Shown: positions 42,239 through 52,758 of the stretch, piece by piece | How the letters are laid out: each line of letters opens with the position of its first letter | Numbering within the stretch: the stretch's first letter is position 1 | NCBI RefSeq assembly: GCF_020085105.1 | Contig: NC_058055.1 | Location: forward strand, 27,999,372 to 28,063,371 | Length of the DNA: 64,000 nucleotides | DNA from: Siniperca chuatsi | Taxonomy: Eukaryota > Chordata > Actinopteri > Centrarchiformes > Sinipercidae | Direction of reading: 5' to 3' | Translations under genes and position numbers: made by a program | Notes under the pieces: model-generated | The model's database searches: none | Told to the model about the DNA's origin: nothing | The model's input: the letters and a program-made list of their open reading frames with translations, nothing else

Positions 42239-44712
42239 GATCTTTATAAGATCATGGCAAGAATGAATGCAAGGCAACCCTGACGCCAGTCACAACGGCT
42301 GTTCGCAACTCAACCTGCGAAAGTGTACGCTCAATGGCAGGGTAATAACAGCAGAGCAGACCCACCAAGGCTGGAAACGGAACAGTACTGGAAAAGTATA
42401 TGGGAAAGGGAGGCATCACACAACAGCGATGCACAGTGGCTGGCCGCCCTGAGAAAGGACCACAGCAACCTCCCTGAACAGAATCCAGTCACCATCACAG
42501 CGGCAGACATCCAAGAAAGAGTCTCAGGTATGAAGAACTGGACAGCACCGGGCCCTGACAGGATCCACACCTACTGGCTAAAGAAGCTCACTGCACTCCA
42601 TGAGCGCCTAGCAGCGCAAATGAACCAGCTGCTAAGAGATGGGACGCACCCTGAATGGCTTACCGAAGGGCGCACAATCCTGATCCTGAAGGATCCCGCA
42701 AAGGGTACAGTCCCATCCAACTATCGGCCAATAACCTGTCTCTCCACAACATGGAAGCTCATGTCAGGCATCATCGCGGCTAAGATAAGTGGACACATGG
42801 ATCAATACATGAGCAAAGCACAGAAGGGCATTGGCAAAGGAACCAGAGGAGCCAAACACCAACTCCTGGTTGACAGAACAGTCACCCAAGACTGCAGAGC
42901 CCGACACACCAACCTGTGCACTGCCTGGATTGATTACAAGAAAGCTTATGACTCAATGCCGCACACATGGATCACTGAATGTTTAGAGATGTACAACATC
43001 AACAGGACTCTAAGAGACTTCATTGCGAACTCGATGAGGCTGTGGAAAACCACCCTTGAGGCCAATGGCAAGCCACTTGCACAAGTATCCATCAAATGTG
43101 GCATATACCAAGGAGATGCTCTGTCCCCACTACTGTTCTGCGGTCTGAACCCCCTCAGCCAAATAATCAACAAGACTGGCTATGGATACCGACTCAGGAA
43201 CGGGGCCACCATCAGTCACCTCCTCTACATGGATGACATCAAGCTATACGCTAAGAGCGAGCGGGACATCGACTCACTGATCCACACCACCAGGATCTAC
43301 AGCTCTGACATTGGGATGTCATTCGGGCTTGAGAAGTGCAGTCGAATGGTGACAAAGAGAGGGAAGGTAGTCCACACAGAAGGGGTCTCACTCCCAGAAG
43401 GAACAATAGCAGACATTGAGGATGGTTACAAGTACCTTGGAATACCACAGGCAAATGGCAACCTCGAAGAGGCAACAAGGAAGACGGCAACGGCCAAATA
43501 CCTCCAACGAGTAAGGCAAGTCCTAAGAAGTCAGCTCAATGGCAAGAACAAGGCCCAGGCAATAAACAGCTACGCCCTGCCAGTGATCAGATACCCTGCA
43601 GGAATAATAAGGTGGCCAAAGGAGGAGATACAGACCACAGACGTTAAGACGCGAAAGCTCCTCACCATGCATGGAGGGTTCCATCCCAAATCCAGCACCC
43701 TGAGACTGTACACTAGCCGTAAGGAAGGCGGCCGTGGACTAGTGAGTGTGAGAGCCACTATCCAGGATGAAACATCCAAGATCCACAAGTACATCCAAGA
43801 TAAGGCCCCAACAGATGACGTGCTCAGGGAATGTCTCAGGCAATGGGGAACAGAGGAAGACGTGCTGGAGGAAGGACCATCATGGGAGGACAAACCCCTA
43901 CACGGGATGTACCACCGGAACATAACTGAAGTGGCTGATATCAAGAAGTCCTACCAATGGCTAGAGCGGACTGGATTGAAGGACAGCACAGAGGCACTCA
44001 TCATGGCTGCACAGGAGCAGGACCTGAGCACCAGAGCAATAGAGGCCCAGATCTACCACACCAGACAAGACCCAAGGTGTAGGCTGTGCAAAGAGGCCCC
44101 TGAGACAATCCAGCACATAACTGCAGGGTGTAAGATGCTGGCAGGAAAAGCATACATGGAGTGCCATAACCAAGTAGCTGGCATAGTGTACAGGAACATC
44201 TGCACTGAGTATGGACTGGAAACCCCGAGGTCAAAGTGGGAAACACCTCCAAAGGTGGTAGAGAATGACCGAGCCAAGATCCTGTGGGACTTCCAGATCC
44301 AGACTGACAGAATGGTAATGGCGAACCAGCCTGACATCGTGGTGGTTGACAAACAGCAGAGGAAAGCCGTTGTGGTTGACGTGGCGATACCAAGCGATGG
44401 CAACATCAGGAAAAAGGAACATGAGAAACTAGAGAAGTACCAAGGGCTCAGAGAAGAGCTGGAGAAGGCCTGGAAGGTGAAGGCAACAGTGGTGCCCGTG
44501 GTCATCGGAGCACTCGGGGCAGTGACCCCCAAACTGGAGGAGTGGCTACAGCAGATCCCTGGAAGAACACCAGACATCTCGGGCCAGAAGAGTGCAGTAC
44601 TAGGAACAGCAAAGATACTGCGCAGAACCCTCAAGCTCCCAGGCCTCTGGTAGAGGACCCGAGCTCGAAGGATGAGACCACCCGCGGAGGGTGAAGGACA
44701 AAGTTTTTTTTA
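42239..44712 (+). mobile_element. Rex6/R4-type LINE, copy 1
   Basis: Starts with GATCTTTATAAGATCATGGC (a small palindrome GATCTT-TAT-AAGATC) and ends CGGAGGGTGAAGGACAAAG plus a T-rich tail running into (TA)n. Carries a long open frame with reverse transcriptase and a C-terminal restriction-like endonuclease, the layout of the R4 clade, which includes fish Rex6. Compared with copy 2 it lacks about 400 bp after ACAACGGCT, which removes the N-terminal part and the start codon. Otherwise it looks little decayed. Confidence 0.85.
42323..44653 (+). CDS. LINE protein: reverse transcriptase plus restriction-like endonuclease
   Basis: Open for 776 codons from a GTG at 42323; the frame is in fact open from 42284, reading RLFATQPAKVYAQW, with no ATG, so the true N-terminus is missing. 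Numbered from the GTG: finger block APGPDRIHTYW at about 74, SNYRPITCLSTTWKLMSG, palm block WIDYKKAYDSMPHTW near 208, GIYQGDALSPLLF, catalytic YMDD at 302-305, zinc knuckle CRLCKEAPETIQHITAGC from 586 (C-x2-C-x8-H-x4-C), and the endonuclease PD at 670-671 with Lys/Asp in QQRKAVVVDVAIPSD. The enzyme would nick target DNA and copy its own RNA onto it. YMDD is less usual than FADD in LINEs. No stop or frameshift within the open part. Confidence 0.88.
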   Translation: MYAQWQGNNSRADPPRLETEQYWKSIWEREASHNSDAQWLAALRKDHSNLPEQNPVTITAADIQERVSGMKNWTAPGPDRIHTYWLKKLTALHERLAAQMNQLLRDGTHPEWLTEGRTILILKDPAKGTVPSNYRPITCLSTTWKLMSGIIAAKISGHMDQYMSKAQKGIGKGTRGAKHQLLVDRTVTQDCRARHTNLCTAWIDYKKAYDSMPHTWITECLEMYNINRTLRDFIANSMRLWKTTLEANGKPLAQVSIKCGIYQGDALSPLLFCGLNPLSQIINKTGYGYRLRNGATISHLLYMDDIKLYAKSERDIDSLIHTTRIYSSDIGMSFGLEKCSRMVTKRGKVVHTEGVSLPEGTIADIEDGYKYLGIPQANGNLEEATRKTATAKYLQRVRQVLRSQLNGKNKAQAINSYALPVIRYPAGIIRWPKEEIQTTDVKTRKLLTMHGGFHPKSSTLRLYTSRKEGGRGLVSVRATIQDETSKIHKYIQDKAPTDDVLRECLRQWGTEEDVLEEGPSWEDKPLHGMYHRNITEVADIKKSYQWLERTGLKDSTEALIMAAQEQDLSTRAIEAQIYHTRQDPRCRLCKEAPETIQHITAGCKMLAGKAYMECHNQVAGIVYRNICTEYGLETPRSKWETPPKVVENDRAKILWDFQIQTDRMVMANQPDIVVVDKQQRKAVVVDVAIPSDGNIRKKEHEKLEKYQGLREELEKAWKVKATVVPVVIGALGAVTPKLEEWLQQIPGRTPDISGQKSAVLGTAKILRRTLKLPGLW

Positions 44713-44734
44713 TTTATATATATATATATATATG
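44713..44734. repeat. (TA)n between the two Rex6-like copies
   Basis: Ten or so TA units, following the T-rich tail of copy 1 and preceding the 5' end of copy 2. The two LINEs therefore share one AT microsatellite. Confidence 0.9.
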
Positions 44735-44737
44735 AAG

Positions 44738-46506
44738 ATCTTTATAAGATCATGGCAAGAATGAATGCAAGGCAACCCTGACGCCAGTTACAACGGCTAA
44801 GTGAAGTACCATCAGAAAGTCTCCTAGAAGATGTGAATGCAGCATTGAGTGCAATCATCAATGCTACCACAACCATCACTGAAACCAGTGAGCTACTATA
44901 TGCCTCAGCAGCAGTGATCCTCGAGATACTTGGCTATAAGAGCAACCATGGGAGCCATGAGAGACAATACCCACCATGGAAACGAAGGCTGGAGGCAAAA
45001 ATCAAGGAGGCCCGGAGAGAAGTGAGCCAACTGACAGAGGCCGAGAGGGGTGCAATGAGAAAGCAAGTACCCAAGAAGTACAACCAGATGCCCATATCTG
45101 AAGCACTCAAAACTGCCAAACAAAGGCTCCAAGCCTTGGCCAGCCGCCTAAAGAGGTACACGAGAGATAATGATACACGAGAGATAATGAAACCAGAAGA
45201 ATAAACCGGCTGTTCGCAACTCAACCTGCTAAAGAAGCTCACTGCACTCCACGAGCGCCTAGCAGCACAAATGAACCAGCTGCTAAGAGATGTGACGCAC
45301 CCTGAATTGCTTACCAAAGGGCATACAATCCTGATCCTGAAGGATCCCGCAAAGGGTACAGCCCCATTAGCCCCCCCAATAACCTGTCTCTCCACAACAT
45401 GGAAGCTCATGTCAGGCATCATTGCGGCTAAGATAAGTGGACACATGGATCAATACATGAGCAAAGCACAGAAAGGCATCAGCAAAGGAACCAGAGGAGC
45501 CAACTCCTGGTTGACAGAACAGTCACACAAGACTGCAGAAAAGAAACCATATGACTCAATGCCGCACACATGGATCACTGAATGCTTGGAGATGTACAAC
45601 ATCAACAGGACTCTAAGAGACTCTAAGAGACTTCAAACTCGATGAGGCTGTGGAAAACCACCCTTGAGGCCAATGGCAAGCTACTTGCACAAGTATCCAT
45701 CAAATGTGGCATATACCAAGGAGATGCTCTGTCCCCACTACTGTTCTGCATAGGTCTGAACCCCCTCAGCCAAATAATCAACAAGACTGGCTATGGATAC
45801 TGACTCAGGAATGGGGCCACCATCAGTCACCTCCTCTACATGGATGACATCAAGCTATATGCTAAGAGCGAGCGGGACATCGACTCACTGATCCACACCA
45901 CCAGGATCTACAGCTCTGACATTGGGATGTCGTTTGGGCTTGAGAAGTGCAGTCGAATGGTGACAAAGAGAGGGAAGGTAGTCCACACAGAAGGAGTCTC
46001 ACTCCCAGAAAGGAACAATAGCAGACATTGAGGATGGGTACAAGTGCTTTGGAATACCACAGGCAAATGGCAACCTCGAAGAGGTAACAAGGAAGACAGC
46101 AACTGGCAAATCAACCGCCACCAGACATCGTGGCGGTTGACAAACAGCAGAAGAAAGCCGTTGTGGTTTACGTTGCAATACCAAGTGATGGCAACATCAG
46201 GAAAAAGGAACATGAGGAACTAGAGAAATACCAAGGGCTCAGAGAAGAGCTGGAGAAGGCTTGGAAGGTGAAGGCGACAGTGGTGCCCGTGGTCATCGGA
46301 GCACTCGGGGCAGTGACCCCCAAACTGGAGGAGTGGCTACAGCAGATCCCTGGAAGAACACCAGACATCTCGGTCCAGAAAAGTGCAGTACTAGGAACAG
46401 CAAAGATACTGCGCAGAACCCTCAAGCTCCCAGGCCTCTGGTAGAGGACCCGAGCTCGAAGGATGAGACCACCCGCGGAGGGTAAAGGACAAAGTTTTTT
46501 TATTTT
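44738..46506 (+). mobile_element. Rex6/R4-type LINE, copy 2 (deleted)
   Basis: Begins with the same GATCTTTATAAG and ends with the same 3' sequence and T-rich tail as copy 1. It keeps the upstream coding part missing in copy 1 (open 44833-45204, basic and helical, ending RLKRYTRDNDTRE) but has lost about 315 bp after CAACCTGC, about 840 bp between reverse transcriptase and endonuclease (near 46110), and smaller pieces, with frameshifts. It still reads YMDD (near 45839) and the last part of the endonuclease. Dead copy. Confidence 0.85.
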
Positions 46507-47857
46507 TATATGTCAAAACAGAAAATAGACAGAAACGTTCAACAGAAAACATCAACGCTGCACCTGATGAAGTTCATTAAACCCTGGAATCTGAAATCAT
46601 GATCACAATGATTAGAAGATTAATTATCCTGTGTGTCTACAGTGTCAAGTTTTCATGTAAGAAATAAAAAGACATATTTTTAGCTTCATGAAAGTGTCTT
46701 TGGTTTTATCCTAAACCCAGCATGTTTCCCCCCCCCCAGGTGATGATTCACTGTGACCTGAAGTCATTTGACAGCTGACACAAATAATGTTTGCGGCTCT
46801 GCCTCCTACACAGAACCAAGGCTCCCGTACAATCAGTGAATATTAAAAATGATTTTAGTTCAGGCTGCTGTGCCTTAAAAACGTATCACACCCCAATGTT
46901 TAGTCTCGTCAGTCAGCCTGGAGACATACAGTATCAATACAAGTCGGGAAACAGGTCACCACTTCATGTAATTCAATATGATTAAAAAGTCATTGCCGCA
47001 GACACTTGACAGATTCATGTTTCATATTATTTAATTTGTTTGTCTTTCATTGGCATTTAAATTTGGCACATTTTTCCATCAACAGTTACAGCATCCAGTA
47101 CAAACACACTTCACTGCTTTCTTATTTTTGCAATAAACCATCTGACATTTCATTTTGGATTTTTGTTTTCCAATTTGCTGTCAGATAACAGATCATTCTG
47201 TTAATCAATAGTAGCGTTTCACTGTTTTCTTTCTTCACAAAACATACCAGACACAGTCAACATTCAGTGAACAATAGAAGACATCATTGCTAGATTGTGT
47301 GTGAGGGTGTGTGTGGCAGGTTTACCTGTGTTGACGTGACCCTCCTCCAGCCAGACCAGAGGAGGACTGGTAGACCTTTTATACTGAGCGGCCCCTATTA
47401 CTGCGTTGCTCAACAGTCACCAGGCAACGGTTGCTGTCAACTGGGCATCATCATGCATGTTGTCAACAATTGTGTGACTTCACTGTGGTTTGGGTTTCAT
47501 CTGTTTTTTTATTTACATGTTAGCCAGTTGCATTCTGGATCTGATTCCAAGTTGGTGAATCAACCCGGATTCATTAAACTCACAGTCTAAAAAAATCTCT
47601 TCTCTCCTTTCAATCTAAGAAATGCCCAGTGAAAAAAAAACCTAACCTTAACATGGCTACAATGTATATTTTAATAATAATAATAATAATGTATCAAATG
47701 ACAATGTGAAAACAATATGTTGAGTGTGTCTGGTAGTGATGAACCTACAGAGAATTATCAGCTGACACTGCAGCTCCCTTCAGCTTTACGAAGCTTTATA
47801 GTGAGTTTCAGCTAATTGTTTGGTCAAGTACACTTTTATTACTTTTATTTATATAGC
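46507..47857. other. Intergenic, no gene
   Basis: AT-rich; a C-run at about 46728-46738 and a (TAA)n of about six units near 47672-47690. No coding region recognised. Confidence 0.5.
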
Positions 47858-48150
47858 CCAATATCACTTTCGGCTTTACAATCTGTACAGCACACGACAT
47901 CCTCTGTCCTTAGACCCTCGATTCAGATGAGGTAAAAACTCCCAAAAAACCCTTTAAATGGGGGGAAATGGAAGAAACGTCAGGAAAACCTTAACATGGG
48001 AATTAACAGTGAGGGAAACACTTCTCCAATGGGACTGATGCTCACAGCATCGTATGGGTCAGGTTAATATTGGAGTGAATGGACGGCCGGAGCAGTTCCT
48101 CTGACCGTCTAATATTGCTGCAGATGGTTTTACATGGGAGTTAATTGACA
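47858..48150 (-). mobile_element. LINE/SINE 3' tail
   Basis: TTTATTTATATAGCCCAATA, CTTTACAATCTGTACAGCAC, GACATCCTCTGTCCTTAGAC and AAAACTCCCAAAAAACCCTT in this order are a common teleost LINE tail in reverse orientation. No coding part. Confidence 0.55.
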
Positions 48151-48280
48151 GCCCGGTGCGTCTCTATGAGAGGGACGTGACAAAACGTTGACGACCTGGG
48201 AATGAGAACAGGTTGGTTTGTCTGATGTCACCCAAGTTGCCAGAGCGTCTATGAAACACAATCTACACACACAATCCACT

Positions 48281-48730
48281 AGGGCTGTGTATTTGCAAGA
48301 ATCTTGCAAAACCATACGTATCACGATACAGGGGTTACGATTCAATATATTGCGATATATTGCAAGACTGTTACCAAATCTAATTTTAGTAAAACTGTCA
48401 TAGTATAAAGAACACACCACCATATGCATAAAATCTGAGTGAAAAAGTTAACTTTTTTATGCTATCAGAACAGTGGGATCTACATTTGCATTTATCACAG
48501 TGCCTGCAACATCCATCATTATAGCATTACTTTTTGTGCAATCTGAACAAAGGAAAGATATGTGCTTACTTTTTTGTATCTCAGTTTATGTTGTTACGTT
48601 AGTGTTGAAGAGTCAAATGGCTGAAGATACGTTACAACACTGCCAGGAATCTTTGCATTGAAACTATTGACAGTCTCACAAAGCCTAATATTGCAATACT
48701 CAAGTGTATCGATATTTTCTTACACCCCTA
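48281..48730. mobile_element. Short TIR element (hAT-like)
   Basis: Left end TAGGGCTGTGTATTTGCAAG, right end ATCGATATTTTCTTACACCC then CTA, which are imperfect inverted repeats; interior motifs ATACGTATCACGATAC and AATATATTGCGATATATTGC are typical of a fish short element. Flanks CAATCCAC and CAATCAAT could be a decayed 8-bp target repeat. No transposase. Confidence 0.55.
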
Positions 48731-49152
48731 CAATCAATTACGTAACAAGCCCTGAGGCATCCAAGAATAAGCACAAATTGAAAGGTGAAAAGGTGAGTTT
48801 TCGCACTGCACCTTAAGAAAACACATGCAAATAGACAAAAGACAAGTAAATCAATTTGACAACACATGCGCAGCATTTAGAAAACAAGCTGCAAAGACAC
48901 ACATGCCCTACAGATACACACAACCAATTACAGAAATGCGCTGCAAATACAAAACGACAACAGAAGTATTTCCAGAGGTTTGGGACTCACAGTCAAGTCA
49001 GGTCCATATCATCCTTCATTGTCTTTGTTATTTTTTTTTTTACTGTTTCTCTGCTTTGCGCAGTCTGCAGTGTGCGCTCGCAGATAAAAAAAAAGTTAGA
49101 TAACCAGGTTCATCAGTGGCGACAGACGGTCTTCAGTCTGTAATACATTTAC

Positions 49153-50348
49153 ATATTTTACATATGATTTAATACATTTTGTTCTTCTTCAGCCATTCAG
49201 AGGTGGACTTGCTGGTGTGTTTTGGATCATTGTCCTGCTGCAGAACCCAAGTTCGCTTCAGCTTGAGGTCACAAACAGATGGCCGGACGTTCTCCTTCAG
49301 GAGTTTTTGGTAGACAGCAGAAATCATGGTTCCATTTATCACAGCAAGTCTTCCAGGTCCTGAAGCAGCAAAACAGCCCCAGACCATCACACTACCACCA
49401 CCATATTTTACTGTTGGTATGATGTTCATTTTCTGAAATGCTGTGTTACTTTTATGCCAGATGTAATGGGACACACACCTTCCAAAAAGTTCAACGTCAG
49501 TCCACAGAGTATTTTCCCAAAAGTCTTGGGGATCATCAAGATGGTTTCTAGCAAAAATGAGATGAGCCTTAATGTTCTTTTTGCTCCGCAGTGGTTTTGG
49601 TCTTGGTCTAGGCCATTTTTGCCCAGTCTCTTTCTTATGGTGGAGTCATGAACACTGACCTTAACTGAGGCAAGTGAGGCCTGCAGTTCTTTGGATGTTG
49701 TTGTGGGGTCTTTGTTGACCTCTTGGATGAGTCGTCGCTGCGCTCTTGGGGTAATTTTGGTCGGCCGGCCACTCCTGGGAAGGTTCGCCACTGTTCCATG
49801 TTTTCGCCATTTGTGGATAATGGCTCTCACTGTAGTTCGCTGGAGTCCCAAAGCTTAGGAAATGGCTTTGTAACCTTTTCCATTCTGATAGATCTCAATT
49901 ACCAATTACTTTCTTTCTCATTTGTTCCTCAATTTCTTTGGATCTCGGCATGATGTCTAGCATTTTAAGATCTTTTGGTCTACTTCACTTTGTCAGGCAG
50001 GTCCTATTTAAGGGATTTCTTGATTGAGAACAGGTGTGGCAGTAATCAGGCCTGGGTGTGGCTACAGAAATTGAACTCAGGTGTGATAAACCACAGTTAA
50101 GTTGTGTTTCAACGAGGGGGGGGGGGGGGTAATCACTTTTTCACACAGGGCCATGTAGGTTTGGATTTTGTTTTCCCTTAATAATAACGACCTTCATTTA
50201 AACTACAGAGGTCATTTAAATTTAAATTACTTGTGTTATCTTTGACTAATATTTAAATTTGTTTGATAATCTGAAACATTTAAGTGTGACAAACATGCAA
50301 AAAAATAAGAAATCAGGAAGGGGGCAAACAGTTTTTCACACCACTGTA
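49153..50348 (-). pseudogene. Tc1 transposon relic
   Basis: The minus strand encodes a Tc1 transposase: start MPRSKEIEEQMRKKV at about 49951, a damaged helix-turn-helix part with an in-frame stop, then GLQRTTVRAIIHKWRKHGTV, GRPTKITPRAQRRLIQEV and HDSTIRKRLGKNGL (open 49851-49426), and in another frame YGGGSVMVWGCFAASGPGRL and the second catalytic Asp block QQDNDPKHT (open 49474-49169). It is cut after WLKKNK, so the catalytic Glu and the left terminal repeat are gone. The right terminal repeat ends CACCACTGTA at 50348, next to the right large copy. A G-run of 14 lies at 50116-50129. Confidence 0.88.
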
Positions 50349-50816
50349 TACATAAACCCTCAAACCATGACATTACCCTCTTCCATTTTATAATGCCTAG
50401 TTGTACTTCTGCGGTTATTTTGCTGAAAGTAACCCATACATAGTGTAACGCTGCAAATGCGTTACACAGACAGTAATATTGTAAAGTAACTTTCAAATGA
50501 AAGTAACGCAGGCCACTTGCAGCCCATCCTCAACTACCACCAGTAGGGGGCGTTAATTTAAAAAACACTCCTGTGGGTCGTATTAGAGGGTAGGAACAAA
50601 CGACCTATGTGGTCGTATTGGATTAGAGGATTTGTTGCGACTCTTGCACTCAAAGTGAAACAGAGATTAAAAATCCTAATATGTGAATGTAAGAGAGACA
50701 CAGAGGTTGCAGAATCTTTCAGAAAAGAAAAACTGTACAAGGGCAAGTTTGAGAAAAGTGGCAGTTGGTGAATGATGAGTTAGAGGTACATTAACTAATT
50801 AATTTTATCAGTGCTG

Positions 50817-50940
50817 TGGTTAGCACTGTTGCAGGTTAGGTTGATTGGTGACTAAAAACTGCCCTGAGGGTGAATGCCTAGGTGAATGGTTGTCTGTCTT
50901 TAAGTGTGTCAGCCCTGTGATCTACTGGCCTGTCCAGGGT
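50817..50940 (+). mobile_element. SINE/LINE-tail repeat, shortened copy
   Basis: Twin of 27895-28165 that has lost about 140 bp between GTTAGCACTGTT and GCAGGTTAGGTTGATTGG. Confidence 0.6.
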
Positions 50941-51165
50941 ATAATTAATTAAAAAGATCAGTTTAATAGGATATAGTGGAGGGGTATCCTCCAAATTGGA
51001 GTACATCTGTAATACCCATTGAACAAACTGCATTTGGTACATTTGCCAAAATACAATTACTAGATACCTTAAATTTTGATATGAAGTTGGATAATTTAGA
51101 CTAACCATTAAGAGGAGTCATAAGTGTTGGCGGAATTGAGGATGAAGAGGGAGAAACATTACTTT
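50941..51165 (-). mobile_element. Unidentified insert, right copy only
   Basis: About 225 bp absent at the matching point of the left copy (about 28148). The minus strand is open for 76 aa (51108-50878) and reads like the tail of a LINE protein (QWVLQMYSNLEDTPPLYPIK), but this is weak. Confidence 0.35.
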
Positions 51166-51282
51166 CTTATCAGAACAACAAGATGTATATTGCAGTTGGT
51201 TGACAGTTTCATCATAATGATCTCTTAATGTTGCATCACACTTTGTCTGAGGCAATGATATTTCCCTAAAGATAAAATCATG

Positions 51283-51386
51283 TATATAAAACATTGCAAG
51301 AGAGGTTATCTTGAATGGAGCTGGTGGATATTTTCAGCAGTGAGACACAAGAAGGAGAAGGCAGATTAAAACTAGAGACACTCAAA
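51283..51386 (+). promoter_or_regulatory. Probable promoter and noncoding first exon of OR gene 8
   Basis: TATATAAA at 51283-51290, first exon ending CTCAAA with donor GTAGGT at 51387, and acceptor TTCTTTCAG ending 51803. Same layout as gene 5; differences from it are few. Confidence 0.55.
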
Positions 51387-51807
51387 GTAGGTATTGCTGA
51401 TCTACAAGAAACTGTTTCTTTTTTCACAGTTTTCATAAACTGAATAACATAGCATGTCTGATCAAATTCAAAACATATATAAAGAATGTTTACCTCTTAA
51501 GCCTTCATTGTTTTACTTTAATGATTTGTGGATGACACTTTTGTGATCGTCAGGGAGGATATTTTGCTACTTTCACAGCGGCAAAAAAAGATTCCAAAAA
51601 AGGGAAAGGGGTACAGGTATGTAGAAATATTATACAAGATAAAATGTACGTTACAGAAACTATGTACTATACAATTCCCCAGAATCCCGGGAAAGCTGAC
51701 AAGTTAAGTTTACTTCTACAATCATCACTTTCTCAGAAATTGATCCTTGATGCATGGATTTCATGATAACTGTGGCATTAACTTCATTGTTTTGTTCTTT
51801 CAGGTTG

Positions 51808-52758
51808 ATGGAAAACTACACCTACAACAGCTTTACACTTCAGCTGGAGGGGTTAAATGTTTCAGAGGATTCTATCTACCCTGTCTTTCTCTTCCTCTTT
51901 TTCTCTTACCTGTTTATAATGGTTGCAAATGTGGGAATTGCTCTTCTGATTTTCACTGACAAAAGCCTTCACCAGCCCATGTATCTCCTTTTTTGCAACC
52001 TGCCCTTTAATGACATCCTTGGAAACTCTATCATGGTGCCCCGTTTGCTTTCAGATATCTTGCTGCCTCCCTCTGAGCGCCTCATCAGTTATTATGAGTG
52101 TGTGGTCCAGGCTTTCACCACACACATGTTTGGTACCACCACTCACACAGTGCTCATGATTATGGCCTTTGACAGATATGTGGCCATCTGCAATCCCCTA
52201 CGCTATGCTGCCATAATGACCAACAAGATGGTAATCAAGCTGACAGTTTCTGCCTGGGGAGTGGCCTTTGTTTTGGTTGGGATTCTTCTCGGTCTGACCA
52301 TACGGCTGAACCGATGCAGGACTCTGATTACAAATCCTTACTGTGACAATGCCTCACTGTTTAAGCTCTCCTGTGAGAGTGTGTTTATTAATAACGTCTA
52401 TGGCCTCACTTTCACTGTAGTCCTGTTCACAGCTTCTATAGGCACCATGGTTCTGACCTACACTAAAATCACAGTAGTTTGTCTGACCAATAAGAGAAAG
52501 TCATTGAACAGTAAAGCCTTGAGAACATGCAGCACTCACCTGGTTGTGTATTTGATCATGGTATTCAATGGAATGTCTAACATTACTCTTCATCGCTTTC
52601 CCCAGTACTCAGACTACAGGAAACTCTGTAGCATTTTGTTTCATATCATCCCTGGCAGCCTCAACCCCATTATTTATGGGGTTCAGTCTAAAGAGATAAG
52701 GAACTTCTTGTCAAAGTTTTTTAAGACCAAGAAAGTTTTGCCATCATTAGAAAGTTAG
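51808..52758 (+). CDS. Odorant receptor, single coding exon (OR gene 8)
   Basis: Intact 316-aa seven-transmembrane odorant receptor, twin of gene 5. Start MENYTYNSF at 51808, 4 nt after a splice acceptor. The first 230 or so residues are identical to gene 5; all six differences lie from intracellular loop 3 onward: Ser to Arg (NKRKS), Asn to Ser (LNSKAL), Met to Leu, Leu to Val and Ser to Asn in TM6 (VVYLIMVFNGM), and Lys to Asn (KEIRNF). Several of these match the fragment OR 4. Landmarks LHQPMYLL, MAFDRYVAICNPLRY, KALRTCSTH and NPIIYG are intact. Confidence 0.93.
   Translation: MENYTYNSFTLQLEGLNVSEDSIYPVFLFLFFSYLFIMVANVGIALLIFTDKSLHQPMYLLFCNLPFNDILGNSIMVPRLLSDILLPPSERLISYYECVVQAFTTHMFGTTTHTVLMIMAFDRYVAICNPLRYAAIMTNKMVIKLTVSAWGVAFVLVGILLGLTIRLNRCRTLITNPYCDNASLFKLSCESVFINNVYGLTFTVVLFTASIGTMVLTYTKITVVCLTNKRKSLNSKALRTCSTHLVVYLIMVFNGMSNITLHRFPQYSDYRKLCSILFHIIPGSLNPIIYGVQSKEIRNFLSKFFKTKKVLPSLES

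Noticed and set aside
44053-44634. 193-codon antisense frame within the LINE
   Set aside because: Shadow of the endonuclease-coding strand; no domain of its own.
42323-44653. The 776-codon frame as a host gene
   Set aside because: Reverse transcriptase, zinc knuckle and restriction-like endonuclease plus a second nearby copy show it is a LINE.
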